Positions 1 to 6,800 of a stretch of DNA of 9,553 nt are shown here, one piece after another. The stretch comes from JAENVT01 sp031370745 (lineage in GTDB: Bacteria; Actinomycetota; Acidimicrobiia; Acidimicrobiales; Ilumatobacteraceae): contig JANMQX010000304.1 in NCBI GenBank assembly GCA_031370745.1, forward strand, positions 1 to 9,553, in the 5' to 3' direction. Under the pieces are notes generated by a model that was not told the DNA's origin, searched no databases, and saw only the letters and a program-made list of their open reading frames with translations. Within the stretch, counting starts at the first letter, position 1; every line of letters starts with the position of its first letter. The translations under genes and the position numbers were made by a program.

Positions 1-206
1 CCGCGGCTGAACGGGGCCTCGGCGTGATCTTCATCACCCACAACCCGAATCACGCCATTCCTGTCGGCGATCGGTTCCTGGTGCTCAACCGCGGGCACAG
101 CCTCGGCGACTTCGCCAAAGACGAGATCTCGCGCACCGAGCTCACCCGGCTGATGGCCGGCGGCGCCGAGCTCGAACAACTCGAACACGAGATCGGTATC
201 CGCTGA
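1..206 (+). CDS. Sugar ABC transporter ATP-binding protein, C-terminal end (partial)
   Basis: This is the last 67 codons of an ATPase that powers sugar import; the reading frame is already open at base 3 and continues from outside the window. The switch (H-loop) histidine is visible in the segment VIFITHN, followed by a GDRF-LVLNRG strand and a LMAGGAELEQLE tail. That tail resembles single-domain CUT2-family ATPases of the FrcA type more than double-domain RbsA proteins. The Walker A, Walker B and signature motifs lie upstream and cannot be seen. The stop is only 6 bases before iolC, so it is probably the transporter component of the same operon, and inositol or a related cyclitol is the likely substrate. 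Substrate is inferred from neighbours only. Confidence 0.85.
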   Translation, partial: AAERGLGVIFITHNPNHAIPVGDRFLVLNRGHSLGDFAKDEISRTELTRLMAGGAELEQLEHEIGIR

Positions 207-212
207 GACTCG

Positions 213-1181
213 ATGACCGCAGGCCCCGGCACCACCCTCGAGCTCATCACGGTTGGCCGAATCTGCGTCGATCTCTACGCCAATGAAGCGAACGCCAGCT
301 TCATGGACCCGCAGACGTTCACGAAGTCGGTCGGAGGGAGTGCGACCAACGTCGCCATTGCTGCGGCACGGCTCGGGCACTGCTCGGCTGTCTTCACCAA
401 GGTCGGCGACGATCCGTTCGGCGAGTACGTGCGCCACAAGCTGGAGCTGTTCGGTGTCGATACTGAATTCGTAGGGATTCATCCGTCGATGCCTACGCCG
501 CTGGCTTTCGCAGCGATGGATCCGCCGGAGGATCCGAAGCTGCTGATGTACCGCTACCCAATCGGGCCCGACCAGACGTTGCATGGGTCGGAGATCGACC
601 TGCAAGCTGCGATCGATGTTCCGATCCTGTGGCTCACCGGTGCGTGGTTCAGCAACGCGCCAGCACGCGAAGCGTGCTGGGAACTGCTGTCAGCGAGAGC
701 TCGCAAGCCACAGGTCGTATTCGACCTCGACTATCGTGCCAACTTCTGGCCAAATGCGGCGCAAGCCAGCGCCGACATCAGTCCAGTGCTCGATCACGTC
801 ACCGTTGCGCTCGGTAACCGCGTGGAGTGCGAGGTCGCGGTCGGATCTGGCGACCCGCCGGAAGCAGCACGACGCTTGCTCGATCGGGGGATCGAACTGG
901 CCATAGTCAAGATGGGCGGCGAGGGCGTGATGGTGGCAACCTCGCAGGGCAGCACCGTCGTTCCGCCTTACTTCGTCAAGGTCGTCAGTGGGCTCGGCGC
1001 AGGCGATGCGTTCGGTGGCATGCTCGTGCACGGATTGCTGTCGGGTTGGGACCCGGTGCGGATCGTGGAGTACTGCAACGTTGCCGGCGCGATCGTGGCA
1101 TCACGGTTGCTGTGCAGCGATGCGATGCCTACGTTGGCAGAGGTCGAGGAAGCATTGGAGGAACGCCGTGTTGCTGGATGA
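213..1181 (+). CDS. iolC: 5-dehydro-2-deoxygluconokinase (IolC)
   Basis: This cytoplasmic PfkB/ribokinase-fold sugar kinase of 322 residues phosphorylates 5-dehydro-2-deoxy-D-gluconate (DKG) to DKG 6-phosphate in myo-inositol catabolism. The N-terminus has the IolC-like ITVGRICVDLY strand (about residues 12-22), then the PfkB signature GGSATNVA at 41-48. FDLDYRANFW, at about 170-180, is also typical of IolC. The ATP/anion-hole motif reads GLGAGDAF, with the catalytic base Asp at residue 265; to my recollection GLGAGD, in place of the DTTGAGD of many PfkB kinases, is usual in actinobacterial IolC. The ATG lies 6 bases after the ABC ATPase stop and has only a weak Shine-Dalgarno, so coupling to the upstream gene is likely. 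The next gene starts inside its last 14 bases. The operon context with iolB, iolD and iolG makes the assignment firm. Confidence 0.93.
   Translation: MTAGPGTTLELITVGRICVDLYANEANASFMDPQTFTKSVGGSATNVAIAAARLGHCSAVFTKVGDDPFGEYVRHKLELFGVDTEFVGIHPSMPTPLAFAAMDPPEDPKLLMYRYPIGPDQTLHGSEIDLQAAIDVPILWLTGAWFSNAPAREACWELLSARARKPQVVFDLDYRANFWPNAAQASADISPVLDHVTVALGNRVECEVAVGSGDPPEAARRLLDRGIELAIVKMGGEGVMVATSQGSTVVPPYFVKVVSGLGAGDAFGGMLVHGLLSGWDPVRIVEYCNVAGAIVASRLLCSDAMPTLAEVEEALEERRVAG
1157..1161 (+). promoter_or_regulatory. Ribosome binding site for the Cgl0159-type aldolase
   Basis: GGAGG lies inside the 3' end of iolC, six bases before the GTG at 1168. It decides the start of the aldolase, whose open frame extends much further upstream through iolC. 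Confidence 0.75.
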
Positions 1182-2073
1182 CAAGTCGTTCGCTTCGCTG
1201 ACCGAGGCCCGTGTGCGCGCGCCGCACACGATCGCCGAGGCGCTGGCTGGGCGCCGGCGTCGCCAGACGCTGACGCAGGACGGAATGCTGTTCATCGTTG
1301 CCGCCGACCACACCGCACGGGCGATGGTCAGCTTGTACGACGACCCGCTGGCGATGGCCGATCGCCGCTCGATGCTCGACCGTTTGCTGACCGCTCTCGA
1401 GCACCAGCGTGTCGACGGGGTGTTGGCCAGTGCCGAGATCCTTGACGACCTCGTGCTCCTGGGGGCGCTGCACGACAAGGTCGCAGTCGGAACGATGAAC
1501 CGCGGTGGCCTTGCCGGTGCCAGCTGGACCATGGATGATCGTTTCACTGCCTACGACACGGCGCACCTGCAGGCAGCCAATCTCGACGCAGGCAAGTTGC
1601 TGTTGCGCATCGACTACAACGACGCCGGCACAGTGCCCACTCTCGTCGGTGCTGCTCGGGCAGTGCAGGAACTGAATGACGCGCGGATGATGGCAATGGT
1701 CGAGCCGATCCCATACACAAAGAACGACAAGGGCGACGCAGTCTGGGACACCGATCCGCTGGCGCTGGTGAAGGCGGTGGGTGTCAGCGCCGCGCTGGGC
1801 GGATCCAGCGCCTATACGTGGTTGAAGATCCAGGCCACCGCTGACATCGCCACTGTTGCCAAGGTCACCACGCAACCGCTGTTGCTGCTCGGCGGCGCGC
1901 CGGGACCCGATCCCGAAGCGACGTTCGCGCTGTGGGAGGATGCGCTCCATCAACCCACAGTGCGCGGACTCGTGATCGGTCGGTCTTTGTTGTATCCGGC
2001 GTCGGGCGACGTGGCCGGCGCAGTTTCGCGTGCTGCCGACCTCGTGCAACAGGCTGCGAAGGACCGACAATGA
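1168..2073 (+). CDS. Cgl0159-family (beta/alpha)8 aldolase, probable DKG-6-phosphate aldolase
   Basis: This 301-residue protein looks like the Cgl0159-type class I aldolase family found in actinobacterial inositol operons, often annotated as a deoxyribose-phosphate aldolase. The GTG start is chosen because it has a GGAGG at six bases; the frame is open further upstream but that part overlaps iolC. An early strand carrying FIVAADHTARAM (about residues 37-48) resembles the first barrel strand of class I aldolases. The segment WLKIQAT places Lys220 where a Schiff-base lysine is expected, followed by a phosphate-binding-like LLLLGGAPG loop. Bacillus uses IolJ to split DKG 6-phosphate into dihydroxyacetone phosphate and malonate semialdehyde; no IolJ-like gene is seen here, and the position between iolC and iolB suggests this protein does that step. 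The function and the lysine role are inferred. Confidence 0.82.
   Translation: MLLDDKSFASLTEARVRAPHTIAEALAGRRRRQTLTQDGMLFIVAADHTARAMVSLYDDPLAMADRRSMLDRLLTALEHQRVDGVLASAEILDDLVLLGALHDKVAVGTMNRGGLAGASWTMDDRFTAYDTAHLQAANLDAGKLLLRIDYNDAGTVPTLVGAARAVQELNDARMMAMVEPIPYTKNDKGDAVWDTDPLALVKAVGVSAALGGSSAYTWLKIQATADIATVAKVTTQPLLLLGGAPGPDPEATFALWEDALHQPTVRGLVIGRSLLYPASGDVAGAVSRAADLVQQAAKDRQ
2058..2063 (+). promoter_or_regulatory. Ribosome binding site for iolB
   Basis: GAAGGA, inside the end of the aldolase gene, is six bases before the ATG at 2070. It supports the ATGA overlap start of iolB over any start upstream in the same open frame. Confidence 0.65.
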
Positions 2074-2966
2074 GCGCCTCACTCCATCGTCCGGCGGGCA
2101 CTCTTGCGAGGGGGGATCTCGCCGTTTCGCTGACTCCTGGCGACGCCGGGTGGACCTTCGCTGGTCTGATCGTCGTTTCGTTGTCGCCGGGAGTAGAGCG
2201 CTCTATTGACCTGGGTGACAACGAAGGCGTGGTGCTTCCATTATCAGCGACCGACGTCGACGTCACCATCGATGGCGAGAAATTCCGTCTCGATGGGCGG
2301 GTCTCGGTGTTCGATCGCGTGACCGACTTTGCCTACGCACCACTCGGCGCCAAGATCGATTTGCGGGCCGCGACCTCCGGCGAAGTTGCCGTCGCCACAT
2401 CGAAATGCGATCGACGCCTCACTCCCCAGTACGGCTCGGCCGACAACGTCGCCGTCGAACTGCGCGGTTCAGGTCCGGCAACACGCCAAGTCAACAACTT
2501 CATGAGCCCCGAGACCTGGCCGGGCGCCGACAAGCTGATGTGCGTCGAGCTGATCACACCCGACGGTAACTGGTCGAGCTATCCACCCCATCGCCACGAC
2601 GACTCGCCCGAGTGTCCGGTCAACAACGAAGAGATCTACTACTTCCGAATCGGCCGCGCCGGTAGTAGCGAATACTCGGCAGAGGGTTTCGGCATGCATC
2701 GCACCTACACGCCGGACGGTTCGATCGATGTCAATGTGGTGATTCACGACGGCGACGTATTCTGTGTGCCGCGTGGCTACCACGGCCCATGCATCGCGGC
2801 GCCGGGCTATCCGATGTACTACCTCAATGTGCTCGCCGGACCCGGTGGCGTGCGGTCGATGGCATTCTGCGACGACCCCACCCACCACTGGGTCCGTGAC
2901 ACCTGGGCCGATATGGCCACCGATCCACGGTGTCCGATGACGACGAAGGATGGACGTACCGCGTGA
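2070..2966 (+). CDS. iolB: 5-deoxy-glucuronate isomerase (IolB)
   Basis: This 298-residue bicupin isomerase converts 5-deoxy-D-glucuronate to 5-dehydro-2-deoxy-D-gluconate, the substrate of IolC. The C-terminal cupin carries the expected metal site: SYPPHRHD with His174 and His176, NNEEIYYF with Glu187/Glu188, and PRGYHGP with His238. The upstream segment VNNFMSPETWPGADKL and the C-terminal YYLNVLAGP are also typical of IolB, and the length is close to that usual for the family. The ATG overlaps the aldolase stop as ATGA, with GAAGGA six bases upstream. The stop TGA in turn overlaps the GTG of the next gene (GTGA). No truncation or missing ligand is seen. Confidence 0.94.
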   Translation: MSASLHRPAGTLARGDLAVSLTPGDAGWTFAGLIVVSLSPGVERSIDLGDNEGVVLPLSATDVDVTIDGEKFRLDGRVSVFDRVTDFAYAPLGAKIDLRAATSGEVAVATSKCDRRLTPQYGSADNVAVELRGSGPATRQVNNFMSPETWPGADKLMCVELITPDGNWSSYPPHRHDDSPECPVNNEEIYYFRIGRAGSSEYSAEGFGMHRTYTPDGSIDVNVVIHDGDVFCVPRGYHGPCIAAPGYPMYYLNVLAGPGGVRSMAFCDDPTHHWVRDTWADMATDPRCPMTTKDGRTA

Positions 2967-4135
2967 GCAAGACAATACGAATCGGTGTGATCGGATTCGG
3001 CTGGATGGGCCAGGCACACAGTCGCGGCTGCCGGCGCGCGCCGAGCTACTTCCTCGACCGCGACTACGAGCCTGAACTGGTCGTGGTCAGCGACACGGTC
3101 GAGGCTCGGCGCACCGACGCGGTGCGATCGTTCGGATATCAACGTGCCGTCACCGATTGGCACGATGTGGTCAACGCCGATGATGTCGACGTCGTCTTCG
3201 TCACTGCTCCAAACATGTTGCATGTCGAGATGGTCGAGGCCACCGCGGCCGCAGGCAAGCCGGTGTTCTGCGAGAAGCCCGTTGGTGGCACCCCAGCGCA
3301 AACCGTGATTGCTGAGCGAGTTGCGCGCCGCGCAGGTGTCATCACCGGGGTTGGGTACAACTACCGATGGGCGCCGCTCGTGCAGTATGCAAAGCACTTG
3401 ATCGACACCGGTGAGATCGGCGAGCTCACCAACTACTACGGACGATTCTTCTCGATGTACGGCAGCGACCCGTTGGGGTTGCTGTCGTGGCGCTTCCTTG
3501 TCGACCAAGCCGGTCACGGAGTCAGCACCGACATCCTCAGTCACTCGGTCGACCTCGGCCACTATCTGGTCGGAGGGATCAGCAAGGTGGTGGGCACCGG
3601 CGAGACCTACATCAAGCAACGGCCGCTGCCAACTGGTGCCGGCACGCACTACGACCGCGGCAAGCCGGGTGACCCCACCGGCGAGGTCACAAACGAGGAC
3701 TACATCGGCATGATGTGCACGTTCGAGAACGGCGCACGGGGCACGTTCGAGGCTTGCCGCTCGATGGTCGGACCCGAGGGCCAGAACAGCTTCGAGGTGT
3801 ACGGCACCAAGGGCTCGATCGCTTGGAACTTCGAGAAGATGAACGAGCTGCGCGTGTACATCGCCGCAGAGCACAAGCACACCGGGTTCACGACGGTGTT
3901 CGGAGGCGATCGTTTCCCGCCACACGGCAACTTCGTTCCCGGTAGCGCCAACGGCATCGGCTTCGAGGATCTCATCTGCATCGAGGATCACGAGTTCCTC
4001 CAATCGGTTGCCGCGGGGCGCCAGTACACGCCGGGCTTCACCGAGGCCCTGGCCTACGTGTCGGTGCAGGACGCTGTGTTTCGCAGTTGGAAGAGCGGTC
4101 ACTGGGAAGACGTCGTCTCCCTGAGGGAGGAGTAG
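2963..4135 (+). CDS. Gfo/Idh/MocA family dehydrogenase, polyol or sugar oxidation
   Basis: This 390-residue NAD(P)-dependent oxidoreductase has an N-terminal Rossmann domain with GVIGFGWMG (GxGxxG at residues 11-16) and FCEKPV, in which Lys105 is the family's conserved lysine. Its C-terminal substrate domain contains STDILSH, giving Asp190 and His194, the DxxxH pair of active family members. All three catalytic positions are present. Compared with IolG it is about 55 residues longer and carries segments such as LLSWRF, GTKGSIAWNF and IEDHEFLQSV, which remind me of levoglucosan-dehydrogenase-like members. The GTG at 2963 is preferred because the Rossmann strand starts right after it and it overlaps the iolB stop; a GTG at 2930 would add 11 residues without a ribosome binding site. 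The substrate (scyllo- or chiro-inositol, or a sugar oxidised at C3) is not determined. Confidence 0.88.
   Translation: MSKTIRIGVIGFGWMGQAHSRGCRRAPSYFLDRDYEPELVVVSDTVEARRTDAVRSFGYQRAVTDWHDVVNADDVDVVFVTAPNMLHVEMVEATAAAGKPVFCEKPVGGTPAQTVIAERVARRAGVITGVGYNYRWAPLVQYAKHLIDTGEIGELTNYYGRFFSMYGSDPLGLLSWRFLVDQAGHGVSTDILSHSVDLGHYLVGGISKVVGTGETYIKQRPLPTGAGTHYDRGKPGDPTGEVTNEDYIGMMCTFENGARGTFEACRSMVGPEGQNSFEVYGTKGSIAWNFEKMNELRVYIAAEHKHTGFTTVFGGDRFPPHGNFVPGSANGIGFEDLICIEDHEFLQSVAAGRQYTPGFTEALAYVSVQDAVFRSWKSGHWEDVVSLREE
4125..4132 (+). promoter_or_regulatory. Strong ribosome binding site for iolD
   Basis: GGGAGGAG ends right before the stop codon of the preceding dehydrogenase and is five bases from the ATG at 4138. 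It is the best Shine-Dalgarno in the operon, at its only junction without a stop/start overlap downstream of iolC, and it rules out starts further upstream in the same frame. Confidence 0.8.
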
Positions 4136-4137
4136 AA

Positions 4138-5988
4138 ATGAGCACGACACGACTCACCACCGCGGCGGCGATCGTTCGGTATCTGATCGCCCAACGCACG
4201 GTCATCGACGACGTCGAGGTGGCGTTGTTCCCCGGCGTGTACGCGATCTTCGGCCACGGCAACGTCACCAGTCTGGGTCTTGCGCTCCAACAGGCAGGCG
4301 ACGCCTTGCCGACGTGGCGCGGCCAGAACGAGCAGGGCATGGGCCTGGCAGCCGCCGGTTTCGCCAAGGCTGCGAACCGGCGCCAGATCATGGTCGCCAC
4401 TTCATCGATCGGACCCGGCGCGCTCAACATGGTCACGGCCGCAGGAGTCGCACATGCAAATCGCCTGCCAGTGCTGTTCCTCGTTGGCGACACGTTTGCC
4501 AGCCGTCTGCCCGACCCCGTCTTGCAGCAGGTCGAACACTTCGACGACCCGACCATCACCGTCAACGACGCCTTCAAATCGGTCACTCGCTACTGGGATC
4601 GCATCATGCGCCCCGAGCAGGTCATCCATTCACTACCCCATGCCGTTGCAGTGATGCTCAACCCGGCCGATTGTGGCCCGGCTGTGTTGGCGCTGCCCCA
4701 AGATGTGCAAGCCGAGGCCTTCGACTTCCCCGACGAGTTCTTCGCGAAGACGATCCACCACATCCCCCGGCCGCGCGCCGACCTGCAACAACTAGCGGCT
4801 GCCATTGCGGCCCTGAAGACGGCAGAGCGTCCGCTGATCATCGCCGGTGGGGGTGTTCGCTATTCGGGAGCCGCTGCCGAGCTTGCCGCGTTTGCCGAGG
4901 CCCACAACGTTCCCGTGGTCGAGACCGTTGCCGGCCGGGCGTGCCTTCCTGCTGCCCACCCGATGAATGCCGGTCCGGTGGGCGTGACGGGTTGCATCAG
5001 CGCCAATGAACTTGCCGGTGCGGCGGACGTGATCCTCGCGGTCGGTACGCGATTGCAGGACTTCACCACTGGGTCGTGGACAGCGTTCGCCGGCGACGCC
5101 CAACTGATCGGTCTCAACGCAGCGGAGTTCGACGCGATCAAACACCGTTCGCTGCCACTGGTGGCCGACGCTCGCGAGGGAATGCGCGAGTTGGACGAGG
5201 GCTTGACCGGATGGCGATCGGGCGAGCCTTGGGCGTTGCGGTCCAAGAACGCCACCGGCGACTATCACGCGTACATCGACAAGATTGCTGATCCTTCGGC
5301 GGTGGGCGAGAGCGGGCGACCGACCTATGCGCAGGTGATCGGGGCTGTTGATCGCGCTCAGCAGCCTGGCGACTACGTGCTCGCCGCGGCCGGTGGATTC
5401 CCGGGTGAGTTGATCAATGGGTGGAGAGCCAAAGAGGTCGGCGACTTCGATTGCGAGTACGGCTTCTCATGCATGGGCTACGAAATCGCGGGCGCATGGG
5501 GGGCCAAGATGGCCAGACCGGACTCCGAGGTCATCACGTTCGTCGGCGACGGCTCCTACATGATGATGAACAGCGATCTCTACAGCTCGGTGCTGTCGGG
5601 CCACAAGCTGATCGTGATCGTCTGTGACAACGGCGGCTTCGCGGTGATCAACCGGCTGCAGATCAACCAGGGTGGCGAGCCGTTCAACAACCAGATCGAG
5701 AACACCCGCCATCGAGAGCTCGTGTACGTCGACTTCGCCGCGCACGCGGCAGCGATGGGTTGCAACAGCGAACGTGCGGCGACGGTCCACGAGCTCGAGT
5801 CCGCGCTCGGTCGTGCGCGGCACAGCGATCGCACCACGGTGATCGCTCTGCAAACAGACGCGTACGCATGGACGGGGGGTGGCGCATTCTGGGAGGTCGG
5901 CGTGCCTGAAGTCAGCGACCGTCCGCAGGTGCAGGCCGCAAAGGCAGCAATGCTCAGTGGGTTACAAAAACAGAGGGTTGGAACATGA
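4138..5988 (+). CDS. iolD: 3D-(3,5/4)-trihydroxycyclohexane-1,2-dione hydrolase (IolD)
   Basis: This 616-residue thiamine-diphosphate enzyme opens the ring of trihydroxycyclohexane-1,2-dione to give 5-deoxy-glucuronate, the substrate of IolB. The N-terminal Pyr domain has GHGNV at about 39-43 and the catalytic Glu65 in GQNEQGM. A central domain with IIAGGGVRYSG follows. The C-terminal PP domain has the ThDP/Mg motif starting at GDGS (470-473) and ending at DNGGF (Asp497-Asn498); a DN-x-GF ending is usual for IolD to my recollection. Length is close to the family norm of about 620-640. It starts two bases after the preceding stop with a strong GGGAGGAG, and its TGA overlaps the SDR start as ATGA. 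It is the hallmark gene that identifies the operon. Confidence 0.95.
   Translation: MSTTRLTTAAAIVRYLIAQRTVIDDVEVALFPGVYAIFGHGNVTSLGLALQQAGDALPTWRGQNEQGMGLAAAGFAKAANRRQIMVATSSIGPGALNMVTAAGVAHANRLPVLFLVGDTFASRLPDPVLQQVEHFDDPTITVNDAFKSVTRYWDRIMRPEQVIHSLPHAVAVMLNPADCGPAVLALPQDVQAEAFDFPDEFFAKTIHHIPRPRADLQQLAAAIAALKTAERPLIIAGGGVRYSGAAAELAAFAEAHNVPVVETVAGRACLPAAHPMNAGPVGVTGCISANELAGAADVILAVGTRLQDFTTGSWTAFAGDAQLIGLNAAEFDAIKHRSLPLVADAREGMRELDEGLTGWRSGEPWALRSKNATGDYHAYIDKIADPSAVGESGRPTYAQVIGAVDRAQQPGDYVLAAAGGFPGELINGWRAKEVGDFDCEYGFSCMGYEIAGAWGAKMARPDSEVITFVGDGSYMMMNSDLYSSVLSGHKLIVIVCDNGGFAVINRLQINQGGEPFNNQIENTRHRELVYVDFAAHAAAMGCNSERAATVHELESALGRARHSDRTTVIALQTDAYAWTGGGAFWEVGVPEVSDRPQVQAAKAAMLSGLQKQRVGT
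5973..5977 (+). promoter_or_regulatory. Ribosome binding site for the SDR gene
   Basis: GAGGG lies seven bases before the ATG at 5985, inside the last codons of iolD, and supports the ATGA overlap start. Confidence 0.65.
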
Positions 5989-6800
5989 CGGGGAGACTCG
6001 AAGGCAAGGTCATGGTCGTCAGCGGTGGCACCCAGGGGCTCGGCGAGGCAATTGCCCGCGAGGTCGTGGCTGACGGTGCTGCGGGTTTGGTGATCGCCGG
6101 CCGAAGCGCGGACCGAGGCGCGGCGTTGGCGAAGGAGCTCACTGATCTTGGTACGCCGACCACGTTCGTCGAGGCCGACATGGCGGACCTGGCAGCGCCG
6201 CACGCGGTGATCGCCGCTGCCGACACGCGGTTCGGTGTCATTCACGGTGTCGTCAACGTCGCCGCGGCGACGTGGCGCGACAACGTGTGGTCGGCTACTC
6301 CTGAGGGCTTCATGCAGATGATGGCCGTCAATGCGCGTGCTCCGCTGTTTCTCATCCAAGCCGCCGCCGAGGTGATGCGACGAGAGGGCGTCGCCGGGTC
6401 GTGCGTCAGCATCGGATCGACGAGCGGTCATGGCGGCCAACCGTTCATCCTCAGCTACTGCGTGTCCAAAGGTGCGCTCGAGACGATGACCCGCAACCTG
6501 GCGTTCTCATTGATGCGTCACAACATCCGTGTGAACCTGGTCAGCCCCGGCTGGATGGACACCGAGTCGGAGGACGCAACGCAGCGCAAGTTCCACGGCG
6601 CAACCGACGGCTGGCTGGAACGGGCCGAGGCCGGTCAACCGATGGGGCGATTGATCAAGCCGGCGGAAGTCGCCAAGGTTGTTGCGTTTTACCTGTCGGA
6701 TGATTCCGGGATGCTGACCGGCAACATCGTCGACTACGACCAGTCCGTTGTCGGCGCTGGCGATGCGCCGAAGCCTTCGCTTCAGGAGACACCACAATGA
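5985..6800 (+). CDS. SDR family oxidoreductase of the inositol operon
   Basis: This classical short-chain dehydrogenase/reductase of 271 residues reduces or oxidises a hydroxyl using NAD(P). The cofactor loop is SGGTQGLG (13-20), a variant of TGxxxGxG. The catalytic set is complete: Asn116 in MAVNARAP, Ser145 in SIGSTSG, Tyr158 and Lys162 in YCVSK. The usual NNAG element reads VNVAAA, a mild change. The segments SPGWMDTESED and DYDQSVVGAGD near the C-terminus match an SDR subgroup I associate with sugar and inositol operons. An arginine after the second strand (AGR, residue 40) hints at NADP use, but weakly. It overlaps iolD and iolG by ATGA on both sides, so it is co-translated with core inositol genes. 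Oxidation of an inositol isomer or reduction of a keto-inositol is possible; the substrate is unknown. Confidence 0.9.
   Translation: MTGRLEGKVMVVSGGTQGLGEAIAREVVADGAAGLVIAGRSADRGAALAKELTDLGTPTTFVEADMADLAAPHAVIAAADTRFGVIHGVVNVAAATWRDNVWSATPEGFMQMMAVNARAPLFLIQAAAEVMRREGVAGSCVSIGSTSGHGGQPFILSYCVSKGALETMTRNLAFSLMRHNIRVNLVSPGWMDTESEDATQRKFHGATDGWLERAEAGQPMGRLIKPAEVAKVVAFYLSDDSGMLTGNIVDYDQSVVGAGDAPKPSLQETPQ
6784..6789 (+). promoter_or_regulatory. Ribosome binding site for iolG
   Basis: AGGAGA, inside the end of the SDR gene, is seven bases before the ATG at 6797 and fixes the start of iolG at the ATGA overlap. Confidence 0.75.

Noticed and set aside
990..1007. IolC has GLGAGD in place of the DTTGAGD usual in PfkB kinases
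   Set aside because: The catalytic Asp265 is kept and this form is, to my knowledge, normal in actinobacterial IolC proteins.
2930..2962. Upstream GTG start for the Gfo/Idh/MocA protein
   Set aside because: It has no ribosome binding site and would add 11 residues ahead of the Rossmann strand; the GTG overlapping the iolB stop fits the coupling pattern of the operon.
2819..4150. Long open frame (about 443 codons) on the minus strand opposite the Gfo/Idh/MocA gene
   Set aside because: It lies antisense to a gene with intact family motifs, has no recognisable domains, and such frames are common opposite high-G+C coding sequence.
5626..5640. IolD ThDP motif ends in DN rather than NN
   Set aside because: Asp-Asn followed by x-Gly-Phe is also what I recall for Bacillus IolD, so it is not an anomaly.
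5580..6440. Minus-strand open frame (about 286 codons) opposite iolD and the SDR gene
   Set aside because: It is antisense to two well-supported genes, spans their junction, and has no recognisable motif or ribosome binding site.
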